Positions 13,967 through 27,600 of a DNA stretch of 64,000 nucleotides are shown here, one piece after another; position 1 is the first letter of the stretch; each line of letters opens with the position of its first letter. Location of the stretch: assembly GCF_016808095.1 (NCBI RefSeq), contig NC_068976.1:23902371-23966370 (forward strand), read 5' to 3'. A program made the translations under genes and the position numbers. This DNA comes from Vigna angularis. Taxonomy: Eukaryota; Streptophyta; Magnoliopsida; Fabales; Fabaceae. A model generated the notes under the pieces. It searched no databases. It was not told the origin of the DNA and saw only the letters and a program-made list of their open reading frames with translations.

Positions 13967-16847
13967 TTTTCTTTTTTTTTTAATTTTCTTAATGAACCCT
14001 ACCTTTTGACTTTGGTAATTAAAATTATTTTATTCATATGTATATTGTTTAGGAACCTTTAATTAAATAAATCTACTGTTGAATTAATCTAGAATTATTT
14101 TATACATTATTCGTATACATAATGTGATGTATATCATTTTCAAATGAACAAAATAATAGTTTTTTAAAATCAATTTTTTACATAAATAATTAAGGTAATA
14201 TGTGTTGTTATCATTGGTTTGATAAATGAATTTTATATTTAATTTAAAGTTATAGAAAATGTAATAACTGATATATCAATTTAATTCGATTTATCATCCA
14301 CATTTCCTTTGGAAGAATACTATACTATAATTCCTTTTAATCGAAATTAAGAACATGATATAAACTCTACTATATAGAACGGTAACATACGCCATGTAAT
14401 TATTATTATTTTTTTCCATCAATCACCATAATAATAAAAAGGGTTAAATATGTTTTTAGTCCCTGAACTATTGGCCGTTTCTGGTTTTTGTCCCTCTTTC
14501 AAAGTAAGGTACGATTTGGTCCTCAATCTTTAAAAAACGTTCGTTTTAGTCCTCAAATTTTTGTTTTTAGTCCTCGTTTTAGTCCTCAAAACGTTCGTTT
14601 TTTCGACTAAAACGAACGTTTTTTAAAAATTGAGGACCAAATCGTACCTTACTTTGAAAGAGGGATGAAAACCAGAAACGACCAATAGTTTAGGGACTAA
14701 AAACATATTTAACCCTAATAAAAACCAGATCAAAATATTGGTAAATTACACGCACATCCTTTTGTCCTTTCTTACTTTCACTTACTTTTAAGGATTAAAA
14801 AGTTAATGTTTATATTTGAGTTTCATTAAAATTTTATGAAATTGTTATTACATTCTAATTCACTTATTTTAATTTCTTTTAAATTTTATTCAAAAACTCA
14901 CATTACACTCAAACTCTCTTACTTTGATAGAATAATTATAATTATATGATTATCAGTATTAGTAATAAGTTAGTAGTTATGTTAATAAAAAAACTTACCT
15001 TAAATTGGAGCAAGTAATAAGGGAAGTAAAAAAGGAATAATAGCATAATGTTTTCAGCTGAATTATTATTTTCAATAAAATTGTGTACTCTCATGTTTTT
15101 TTTTTAAGTTTAATCATACAATATTAAACGAAATAAGAATTTGAAAATATAGGATGAAGTAAGACTTGGGCTTAAGATCTTCAACGTACAAAAGTTTTAG
15201 GAAAACATTTAGGATTGTAGAAAACAGAAGAAAAACAACTAAGACAAAGTATCTAAACGCAATGCTAAACTGGTTAGATAAGTTTTATCACTCATGACAT
15301 TAGTTTAATTGATTAAATCGTTTAACTCCATTGAGTTAAAGCAAGAAGTATTTTAATTTACTTTTGAATATACAAAACAACAAAATGTTTTTGAAAAACA
15401 AGTATAGATGATTATTCTCTTATAAAGGATATATTTTCAATATAATGAATATAAGAAAACTTGTAATAAAACTTTTCTTTTTCAAAGAGAAAGTACAAAC
15501 AATGTAAGTGAGACAGAATGTTGAAAGCATAAAAGAAATTAACAAATCTTGTTATTGTAATTTTTTCCTCATGCAATCCTCTTTATATAGACTTCTTCGA
15601 AAAGAAACTGTTACTTAGAACATTAAATTTTAGGTAGAGTGGGTAGTCTTTAGGTAGGAGGTCAGAAGTTATGTTGCTTCTTGCAAAGGCAATTGTGTTG
15701 CTTGTAAAGATGCGTTGGAGAAAAAGTATTAAAAAAACATTCTCATTCCCAAAATACAAGGAGACTTCAGAAATTGGACAATCAAATCCAAAGAAAAAAA
15801 ACTACAAATCTTGAAAAACTTCTTTCAACCATTCTCACAACCCTATAGTAATAGAACAATGAAAGAGAAAATGAGAAAAAAAAATAATATTATTACCACA
15901 CAAAAAAACACAAAATCACTTTTTGTCATGAACTTCCAAATTAATAAGTTAACGACTATATAACAATTTATAAAGAACCAAAGTTTAGCTAGTAACATCT
16001 CATCCAACCAAATTAAATTTACTCAATTCACGTGTTTCATACCAAAAAAATAAAACTTTTTTATAACTTTTTGAAAAGGTATTAATATAGTCTATAATTA
16101 AATTAAGTACAACCTCATCCTCGTTAACCATTAAAAAATAAAAATTATATAAACTGACAAAATAAATTTTTTTTCCAATGACTACCTATCCAGATCAAAT
16201 TAACAACACAACACAGTGTACCCTTATTACGTAATAAAAAATTCTAGCCAAGCTCATTCATAAGTTTAATAAAAAAAAATCAATTTTAAAATGCTATTTC
16301 ATTATTTCAGTATCTAACATTATATATACCTTTACAAAAAGTTTCTGTTTACCTAACTTATTAACTTTTATATTCTATACTGCGATTAATTTTTTTTTTT
16401 TAAAAAGCAGGAGACATTAACTTTTTTATTATAATTTAAGTTAACTACTTATTAGATATCGTAAATCGTGGTACTTATACATGATATGTACGTGGGCTCA
16501 GAGTAAAAAAATTAAAATTTAAGTTAAAAAAAATTCTTAAAAAATTAAAAGGATAGGATGAAATGTTGAAAGTACATAGTAAAACAATCAAATGAAATTT
16601 TTGAAGAAATAGAAGTGCAAATATTAAAAGGTTAAAATTGTAATTTTTAGAGGTGTGAGATACCAGAGGTAGATGAAACACCCCTCTCTCATTTCCCTTT
16701 TATATGGGCTATATACAATTCAATCACCAAACTCTTGATCTCCAAAAAGGATAACTTTCTGTTTTCCTCTTTGTGGAGTCTGATAATTTTATATTATATA
16801 ATAATTAAAGAAACTACAATAACTTGGTAATTATATAAAGTTCGATT
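13967..16847. other. AT-rich intergenic region with one MITE
   Basis: Apart from the foldback MITE at 14441-14715, I see only AT-rich sequence with homopolymer runs and no coding signal. The 3' UTR of the HIG1 gene should start just left of 16848. Confidence 0.6.
14441..14715. mobile_element. Foldback MITE, Mutator-type, with 9-bp target duplication
   Basis: Starts GGGTTAAATATGTTTTTAG and ends with the inverse CTAAAAACATATTTAACCC. The two arms pair for about 110 bases around a short AT-rich loop. TAATAAAAA flanks it on both sides (14432-14440 and 14716-14724), a perfect 9-bp duplication, which points to Mutator-like transposases. It has no coding capacity. The near-perfect arms mean any transcript would form a long double-stranded RNA. 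Confidence 0.9.
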
Positions 16848-17450
16848 TTAGAAAGGACTTTGGAGCTCCCATTCAACTAGCTGGGCCACAGTGGGAGAAG
16901 GATAGTGGGCCTGTTGTTTTGGGCCACATTCACGAATCTCGTAGTAACGATAAACCGCAGCACCAGACAACACTGCCAGTGTTAAAGCTTGCGCATGCAT
17001 TCTACAAATCCAAACAGCATAAAAGAAATGAGAAAAGAAAAAACAAAGGAACACTATATTATGTATGTAGGTGATGAATGTGCATGTATGTATGTATATG
17101 GGACATGTCATGTACCTGGCATGGATGAGTCTAAGACTAGGTTTCATTGGAGACCTTGTACGTGAATTAGCCACAAGTGATGCCCCAATCCCAGAAGCCC
17201 ACAGCCCCCCTACAACCAAACACCAATTAATCATAATTTCCTTGTAATTGAATTTATGGAAAACATTACCTATCATACAATTAGAAATATAAGTGTTGTT
17301 TAATTATATTTTTTATTAAAAGTAAAAACTTGAGAGAATTTTTGTTGTTAAATGAAAAATAGAATATGTAATGTATAAGAAAATGAGAATAAATATCTTA
17401 CCAAGTGTGGCTAGTTTGTGGTTTGAAACCCATGATTGAATTGCCTCCAT
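16848..17450 (-). CDS. HIG1 domain protein (hypoxia-induced, mitochondrial Rcf1/HIGD-like), 98 aa
   Basis: Three exons on the minus strand: 17450-17402, 17209-17116 and 17001-16848, with GT/AG introns, total 297 nt including TAA. The small protein starts MEAIQSWVSNHK. It has the HIG1 signature: a first hydrophobic helix (LGGLWASGIGASLVA), a basic loop ending RSPMKPSLRLIHAR, then a second helix (MHAQALTLAVLSGAAVYRYYE). Family members are two-helix inner mitochondrial membrane proteins tied to respiratory supercomplexes and, in plants, to low-oxygen response. The C-terminal 30 residues are hydrophilic. A TATA box lies 62 bases upstream of the start. Length and both helices match the family, so I take it as intact. 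Confidence 0.9.
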
Positions 17451-17511
17451 TTTTGAGTCTTTAAGTTGCTCTGTTTTGTGCTTTGGAATTTAGAAGGTAG
17501 ATATTTATAGA

Positions 17512-17519
17512 CGAGGAGG
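17512..17519 (-). promoter_or_regulatory. Candidate TATA box of the HIG1-domain gene
   Basis: TATAAATA on the minus strand, 62-69 bases upstream of the ATG at 17450. Confidence 0.55.
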
Positions 17520-18467
17520 AGAGGGTAAGATTGTAATTTGGGAAGATTTTTTATGTGCCCCTTGATTTGTTTACAGCGTGTTCCTGTGTGTTGTGTTAGA
17601 ACACTGGAAAGGTTAAACAGGAGCAGTCTTACCCTGGTTTTGTTTTGGAGGACGGTGTTGCTATGGGTGGAATGAAATAATAGGGAGTGGGATCATCCAA
17701 AATTTAATAAAGTTTTTTTTTGGGTTAAATATGTTTTTGGTCCGTGAAAATTGAAATTAGTCCTTTTTCAAAACTTTGAACTAATTTAGTTCCCAAACTT
17801 TAAAAATGTGTGAATTTATTCTTTTTAACCAAATTTTGTTAACTTTATTTAATGTTTCAAATGCATTTCTCAGTTAACATTGAAACAAAAATGTGACTTG
17901 AAACATCAAATAAATCTAACAAAATTTATATACAATATAAAATAAAATAATATTAAAAAGTAAATTTTTATATTTTTAAAAAATATACATATAAAAAATA
18001 AGAAAAAAATAGTTTTAAATATATATAAAAATTTTATATGTGTGAAAGTATTATTTTTTCTTAAGTAAATATTTTATGTTACTAGGACTAATTTTTAAAT
18101 TTTATATATCATAAAATTATAACCCATGTTAACCTATTTTAGAAAGTTATACACGATTTTTAAAAATAAATATTATGGTTATGAATTTTCATACACACTT
18201 ATTTATTTTGTAAAATGATAAATATATATGATTAAACTTAATCTCGCTATTGCCACGTATGACTGAATATTAGTAAGCCCAATCCAAGCTCTGGCCCGTA
18301 TTGGATAGGAGCAGGTTTGGCGTTGGCCTTCAAATTAAAAAAAAAAAAATCGAATTCCAGGTGTCTGGGAAGAAGAAGAAAAAGAAGAGGAAGAAGCTTC
18401 TTGTGGAATCCTCATCTTTCTCGCGCTTGCAGTAAAATTTCTGTACTTTCTTCTGCACACGTTTAAC
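17520..18467. other. Divergent intergenic region with a degenerate MITE end
   Basis: Shared upstream region of the HIG1 gene (minus) and the sororin-like gene (plus). At 17722 it holds GGGTTAAATATGTTTTTGG, the same terminal sequence as the MITE at 14441, followed by AGTTCCCAAACTTT-type sequence. I cannot find a matching right end, so it is a truncated or decayed copy. The rest is AT-rich. Confidence 0.55.
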
Positions 18468-18483
18468 TTGTTTTTCGCCGGCA

Positions 18484-18507
18484 ATGGAGAGCCAACTCCG
18501 CAAGTAA
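18484..18507 (+). other. Short upstream ORF ahead of the sororin-like start
   Basis: ATG at 18484 encodes MESQLRK and stops at 18505-18507, two bases before the preferred main start at 18510. It overlaps, out of frame, a possible longer N-terminus from 18468. If translated it would favour reinitiation or leaky scanning. Confidence 0.45.
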
Positions 18508-18509
18508 GA

Positions 18510-20937
18510 ATGGAAGCTAACAGAAGACGAAGAGTGGTCCCTCGCAGAAAGCCTCTCTCCGATATCACCAACACTTCTCCCCCCGTTTCGCCCGAACCTC
18601 ACAAAACTAACCCTTCTTCTTCCTCTACTTCTTCTTCTGCGCTCGATAATCGTGCCACTGAAAGCAGCGCTGTTGCCGCCGCCACCAATCTCGATGATGC
18701 CCCAAACCCTACCTCTCCTTCACCGCCCGTTCCCTCCACACCATCTATCGGAGCCCCCTCTCTACCGGCCGATTCAATCACTCCCCCTTCACTTCGTACG
18801 CACGCTTCCCTATTTTCTTGATTTTTGGATTTTAGTTTCTCTTGCAACCGAAGAGACATTCTACTTTCCAATACTGCTGTTACTTGACAAATTTAATTTC
18901 AATATAGCGTGTTTAATCTCTGTGATTAAGTCTTGCTGTCTGATTTTAAGCTCTCGTGCATGCTGTGTTTAATCGCTGTGTGATTTCTTTTCTTTTCTTC
19001 TTTTTTCCCTTCAGAGACTGTTGATACTGAAGCTTCTGATGATGTAGAGGCTTCTGAGCCTGTTCAGTCTATTTCAGTAGTGTACAGCCTAAGACGTTCT
19101 TCGAATAAAAGAAAGAAGGATAAAGGGAAGGCAGTGGCTGTTCCTGTTAGTACCACGCCCAATTTGAAGATCTCTGATAGTCGGTAAGTGATTACCCCTC
19201 TCTTTTTCGTAGTGGTAGATTGTGTTTTTGTGGAAGTTGTACCGATTTTTAAGAAACAATGATCGAAGGAGAATAAGAGATGGGTGTTCGAAGTTTGGGA
19301 CATGGGGAATAAAATGCTAAGATGATTGTATTGATTTGAAATGCTAGTAACCTACTCTTTTAAGCTAATTCTTGATTAGTACTAAGGCTGAAATCTATTG
19401 GAAATTATAAAATAGGGGGTTTCACTTTTTATTTATTAGGTCTCACTTATGATTATTGTATTTGATTAGTTTACAGTGAATTTTAGCCAATAGTTGAGAG
19501 TTTGTTAGAGCAGTATGTTGCTATTTGCCAGCACTCTTTTATATATTAAAATTTAAGTTCTTGAGAGGAATTCTCTGAAGTATTTTTTGAGTGTGATGTT
19601 TGGATTGGGTATATTAATCTTATAAGTTTTGTTTGAGAATGCATGAAAACTCTTGGATTTGTGAAACTTTCCTGAACAGATTATTTATTCGTACTTATCT
19701 TTTTTTGTTTGACCTGTTCAGTCTGTCCTGTTTTGGCATTATTATGCTTTATGCCCATGACATTGTATGTTTCCTTCGTTTCTTTGTTGGATTCAATTTT
19801 ATAGTTGGATACATTCATTATATCTCTTGTCGTGAAAAATGAGTTTGATTTTTGTTTTTTTTCCTGGAAGTTCTCCCATATAATTGTTCTTTTGTATGGT
19901 TTTGTGATGAAAAAACAGCGAGAAAAATGATGAGTTTGAAGGTTTGAACCTATCCAAGGCCAAAGCATTGACTTTTCCTCGTGCAAAGGTATATTAATTT
20001 ACTATTGTGGTCCTAAGTTTCTGTTATTTTATTAGGAAACTCAAAGGACATTGAATTTGTTATTCAGCAAGAACTTGATCTTTTATGAAACTGTCCTTGT
20101 TGAAAATATTGCACTGAGCATTTCCGATGACTGTTTATTTACTGTTTAAGATCAGTATCCCTGCCTTTTTAGTGGATGTATCAATTTCTTTGGCATGATT
20201 GATCTTAAGTCTGTGAAACTAGATAGACAACTTTAAAAGAAGGAGCTCTATGAAACGTCCTCACATCTAAAATATAATGGGTACTTTCACTATTTGTTGG
20301 TCATGAACTTGTGGGAAGGGTGAATCTTGATGCATTGGTAAGATTACCACCTGGTGATCACGCATGGGTTATATAGCCACAGATTCAACCTATCCATCCG
20401 TTGGGATATAAGGGGAGCCTTGTTTACTGACCACCATATTTGTATAGTATTAGAATAATATTGGGAGCTTTGTTCGATCTCAGATAGTTCTTGTGATCCC
20501 CAATTATTGATATTTCCTTTGTCATTACACATTAATCACTGTCCTGGTAAAATCTTTGAAATAGTTGTTGGGTGGAAGTCGTATATACAAAATTTCTGGT
20601 AATTTATAGCTTCATATCATGCACCTCAGTAAGTTCTATTTGTTTCCCTTTCACTTGACATTTTCTTTTGCTGGGGAATGGAGGTGAAATCTTGCTTAGT
20701 GGCCCTAGATTCTGCATACTTAGTTTTAAGTTACGTGTTCAAAATCATGTCAAAATAAATATTTTGCTAGTGTCTGATACATATTTGCTGAATTTTCAGA
20801 AACAGCGTACTTTGTCATCTGAAAAAGATGCAGTCAAGGATCACCAGCTTCAAGAATATATAGAAAAACAGAATGCTTACTTTAAAGAGATTGATGAATT
20901 TGAACTGGAGGTTGAATCTGGTGAGGAGTTAGATTAG
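18510..20937 (+). CDS. Sororin-like sister-chromatid cohesion protein, 220 aa
   Basis: Four exons: 18510-18795, 19015-19183, 19919-19988 and 20800-20937. All junctions are GT/AG and in frame, 663 nt with TAG. The N-terminus has basic RRRRVVPRRKPLSDITN, then a long Ser/Pro-rich disordered stretch and a Lys/Arg patch (RRSSNKRKKDKGK). The C-terminus has YFKEIDEFELEVE. A basic KPLSDITN-type start plus a C-terminal aromatic-acidic EIDxFEL segment is the pattern of sororin. Sororin protects cohesin from WAPL by binding PDS5, and a plant version is known in Arabidopsis. The middle is not conserved enough to judge. An in-frame ATG at 18468 would add 14 residues; I prefer 18510, where similarity begins. 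It converges with the peroxidase at 21589-23825. Confidence 0.72.
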
Positions 20938-21588
20938 GTGGTAGGAGATGTAAACTAAAAATAGCAGCTTGGAGTTTCTTTGTTTTGGTATGGTGTATAG
21001 TTGAGATATCGTGGTTTTCTCATGAAGTAACTAACTCGCTGGCTTGTCCATGGCCAATATATAGATGTAAGCTCCTAATAATATTTTGTAATAGTCCTGT
21101 GGGAGCCATCAAAGTTAATTCTGTGCTTAACACACTATGTCTTAGAACATTTTTCTGATTTCTCATGTAAATGTATTATAATATTGTGATTTTACTACCT
21201 TGCTTTGTTTCACGCCATTGATTATTTTACAACCTTACCGGGCAAATGCAAAGAGAGGCAAATTTTCTGGATAGATTTCAAAGACGACTAGATGCTGATA
21301 TTCCTAATGCTGCGTATTGTCGTTCATGCAGAGGTCATAAGTCTGCTGGTTATGTTGATTGCTTATGTTAGCAGTGACGATGAGATAATTCTGAGTGAAA
21401 TGCTAATGTATGATACACATAAATACATATACTTACATACATATATTTATTTACACACAAAAACAAATGTATAAAACTAGGTAGTTTATTGATGATAAAG
21501 CCAGGTTGCTTGACGGTGAAAGGATCAAGTACAATTTTAGAACAGGGAAATTGAATTTATATTTTACATCAGCATCACTTGCTAACGT
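20938..21588. other. Intergenic region between convergent genes
   Basis: Holds the 3' ends of the sororin-like gene (plus) and the second peroxidase (minus). I see no further gene or repeat. Confidence 0.6.
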
Positions 21589-23875
<2,287 letters not shown>

Positions 23876-26390
23876 CAGGGTTGGACCAAATTATCTTGTT
23901 CAATCAATGAATTCAAGTGAAAAGCTCTATCTCTCTTGTCAGATAGTGGAGGAGTTCAAATGAAGGGCATGTTATACAAAATAGTCCCATTTAATTCAAA
24001 AGCAAAAGAATAAAATAAGCTGCTATTATAATTACAAAATTAAACCATTAAGATATATAAGACAATTAGAGTATACTAACAATACATTAAAATACCGTTA
24101 TTCAATCACAAATTTGACATATAAAATAAGAATATTGGCTTTTGTAGTAATTCTTTTAGAAAATATATTTAAAGTGATTTTTAATTAGCTTACGCTCCAA
24201 ACCTGTTTACGTCTTAATAGATAGTAAATATAAAAATTAAAAATAAATTAAACATAAATTCACTTTAAGCATTTTTACTTTGCTATTTTTTTTAATTATT
24301 TTCTGGTTTTCTTTTCTATTTGCTTTTGCATTTTTTATTTGTTTAATTTCTCTGATGATGACAGTTCAACTATTGCATGGTGTTGCAGTGACAAATTTAA
24401 CAGTTTCGATAGTCCAAAAGGCTGTACCATAATTATTTCACCTTTTCTGTGCATGGATTAGATTGCTCGTGAAGGGTTCAATCAATCTTATTATTTTTAC
24501 AAAATAAAAAAAATACACCTTTTCCTTTTATATAGTATACCGATTCACGTAAATTTATTTAATAAAACTATGAAAAGAATTAAACATTAATAGACAATAA
24601 GAAAATTGTTTGCGTGTCTAAAGAAATTGTGTTTCGTAACGCAGTATTAAATATACATTTTTAAAGAGCAACTTTTCAAACTAAGAATTAAATTTTTAAC
24701 AAATTCATAAATAATTATTAATTTTATTGATTAAAAATAAGTAATCATAATAACCATATTAATTTATAAACTAAAAAATATTAATAACTAGAATAATTTC
24801 TATTATAAATAAAAAATTATAATTAATTTTTAAATTGATAAGTAAAATGGTTTATATTATGAATTGGTATATTGATCACTAACATTAAATTTTAAGGTTT
24901 TGGTTATCAAAAAATTTGGTATTTAATCAGGAAATTGGTCTCTAAACATATTTTTTATCATTAAAATGGGTCATATTTTAGAATCTTTTTTATAGTGTTT
25001 TTCTTTTCTATTAAATATAACTAAACAACACATTTGAAAATGAATAAAACTCTACACTATAAACTCAAGGTCCAAATAGAAACTTATATTACTTGGTTCA
25101 TTGTATAAGGTCCAAAATAAATCTACTCTACTAAGTCTATAATACAAGATTAAGAAGAAATAAAAACTCGCTGATGATTCTAACTCTTCCACAAATGGTT
25201 GTTGGAAGGATTGTAATACACGTTTAATTTACTAGACGAGTTAAGTGTTGGATAAAGTTTGAAAAATAATATATTTTAAATATTTCTAAAAATATTAAGT
25301 CTTGTTTATCTTTCATCATATTATACTATTTTTTTTATCAAATGGGTTAAATGTTATTAAATATGATGAATGATGAATGAAGATAATATTAATAATTGAA
25401 TTATGATAAAAGGAATATGAATGAAAGTGTACTAATATTGGAATTACATAGAGAAAAAAATATTAGGTGGAGGTTTCTATATAACCTAATGTGTTGTATT
25501 AAAAAGAACAACGTATATTACATAGGGATTTACAATGTCATATGAGTCAAAAGATGTTTTCACTATAGAGTTTTGTTTTAGTGACAACGTAATGAAGATA
25601 GTGTGATAGGTAAAAATCTCTATATCGAATTCAATATATGTGTTTTTGAAAAGTATAACTATGTGTTTATGTAATTGATATCAATAATATTTTGTCATGA
25701 GATATAATCATTAATGATTAATATTTAGATACTTAGTTATAATATCAAATGAATATGAAAATATATCCAGTAAAATATATAGATGAAATATAAACATAAT
25801 AGGTACGATTTATTGCAAAAAATAATTTTAATAACGGTTAAAATTATACATTTTAACAATTAAAAATTATCATAAGTACAATTTTAAGTGATTAAAATAA
25901 CTATTTGAATTATATATGTCAAAAAATATTTGTGACAGAAATATTTTAAAAATTATAAATTTTAGCAATTAAAAATTATCACAAATAAAATTTTTAGTGA
26001 TTAAAATAACTATTTGAATTATATATGTCAAAAAATATTTGTGAAAGAAATATTTTAAAAATTATAAATTTTGGCAATTAAAAATGATCACAAATAAAAA
26101 TTTTAGTGATTAAAATAACTATTTGACAGAAATATTTTAACCGCTGATATTTTTGACAGAAATATTTTAATCGCTGATATTTTTCTAAAAAGAAGTTTAT
26201 AGCAATTACAAGATTTATTCTTATTTAATAATTCTCTATTAAATTCTAACTATTAAATACGCCCTAAAGTAAAATTTTTTTTTATCATTCAACATTCTTT
26301 AAAGGTTTAAACTGTCAGAAGTTATTTAAAATATCTTTCTAAATTTTCTAAATTTTAATCATTAGTTTTATAATAAATAAAATAGGGTTT
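23876..26390. other. AT-rich intergenic region with a 109-bp tandem repeat
   Basis: Upstream of the second peroxidase and of the plus-strand gene starting at 27601. Apart from the repeat at 25842-26215, I see only AT-rich sequence and no coding signal. Confidence 0.6.
25842..26215. repeat. Three tandem copies of a 109-bp AT-rich unit
   Basis: The landmark GTGATTAAAATAACTATTTG recurs at 25888, 25997 and 26106, exactly 109 bases apart. The third copy is shortened and followed by two short GACAGAAATATTTTAAYCGCTG repeats. The motif resembles the ends of AT-rich plant repeats, but I cannot assign a family. Confidence 0.85.
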
Positions 26391-27600
26391 TCCTCTGCCA
26401 TTATTACGTCTTTGTTAGAACTCTCTCTTCCATTCCCTCCTTCGTTCCCGCGCTCCCGTTCTCGCACTCGTCGTTGTTGGGTTGATTTCGCACACCTTGT
26501 TGTTGTTGTTCTTCAGTCCCTGTCTGTAAGATACTTCGAACCCTATTTTATTTGCATTTCATAGGTTTTGTGGTCAGCGTTGGTTTTGAAAAAAAAACTC
26601 AAATTTCATAGGTTTTGTCTTGGGAGGATTTTTTTTTTCGGAAATGGTTATTGTTAGGGTTTGATGCGATTTGGGATTTCTATTACTTTTGGGTTAGGGC
26701 ATTGACATAAGTTGGTTGTCTGCACGTATGTTGTGTTTGGGGCAAAAGTTACACTCTGTTGTTACACCTAAGTGGCAATTAGGTTTTCCTTAAGTGGTAA
26801 CATGAGATAATCTTTTTGTGCAATTAAAGAGGGTTTGTGAAAGATTCTGAATTTTCAATTAGTAAATTCAGAAGTAGTTGAAATAAGCTCTCGCGTTTGC
26901 GTTACATGTTTCTATTTACTTGATTTAAATATTTGATATCTAACTTGACTAGGACTAAAATAGTTAATCTTCCAAATTAAAAAAGGTAATCCCTCAAATT
27001 TAAAAGATAAAACAATTTAAAAAAAAGCATTTTAATTTCTTAAATTTAATGTTTAGCATTTAAAAGCATGATGTTTGGGGCTTAACTATTATTTTCAATT
27101 TGAATTCCATTTACAGGTGAAGATATTTGTAAGGAAGTAAAAGAAAAAAACAGAGGTAAGGAAAAAATTATCAAAATACTTTTTAAGCTCAAGATCCAAT
27201 TATATAAATTGAAACATTCATGGTGTGGTGGGTCCCATGATATATGCATAAAATTGTGAGGATTTGAGGGATAGTCGTGTAGTTTAATGGCATTGCTTCA
27301 TTCCATGTAAAATAATAAATTCGAAATTATTTATGGCTTATAAGTAAGGTTGCTCGTGAAACCAAAAAAGAGCTACATGCTCTCTATCATAATTAGTGTT
27401 GAAGTTATTCTGAAAAACCTGAAATACCGCATGCCAAATTATTATTCAAATTGACTTTCTAGATAAAGGGTCAGGTAATTGTGTTGCATTCTAATCTAAC
27501 TTAGTTTTTATTTTTTTTCTGCAGAAGCTCTTGACAGAGGAGAGACATCACACTTAATTTCATTCTATTTTTCTTTTGGTTTGATCGGTACAGTTAAGCA
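26391..27600 (+). other. Probable 5' leader and leader introns of the 690-aa gene
   Basis: A CT-rich, GC-elevated stretch (about 26400-26530) looks like a plant transcription start and leader. It is followed by AT-rich DNA and an acceptor-like TTTTTTTCTGCAG near 27525, ahead of the ATG at 27601. Intron borders in the leader are not certain. Confidence 0.45.

Noticed and set aside
17722..18240. Possible second complete MITE starting GGGTTAAATATG
   Set aside because: No inverse end or matching target duplication could be found, so only a degenerate end is noted.
18330..18871. Minus-strand and alternate-frame open frames over the sororin-like first exon
   Set aside because: Shadows of a Ser/Pro-rich coding exon; only the plus frame joins in phase to the downstream exons and the conserved C-terminus.
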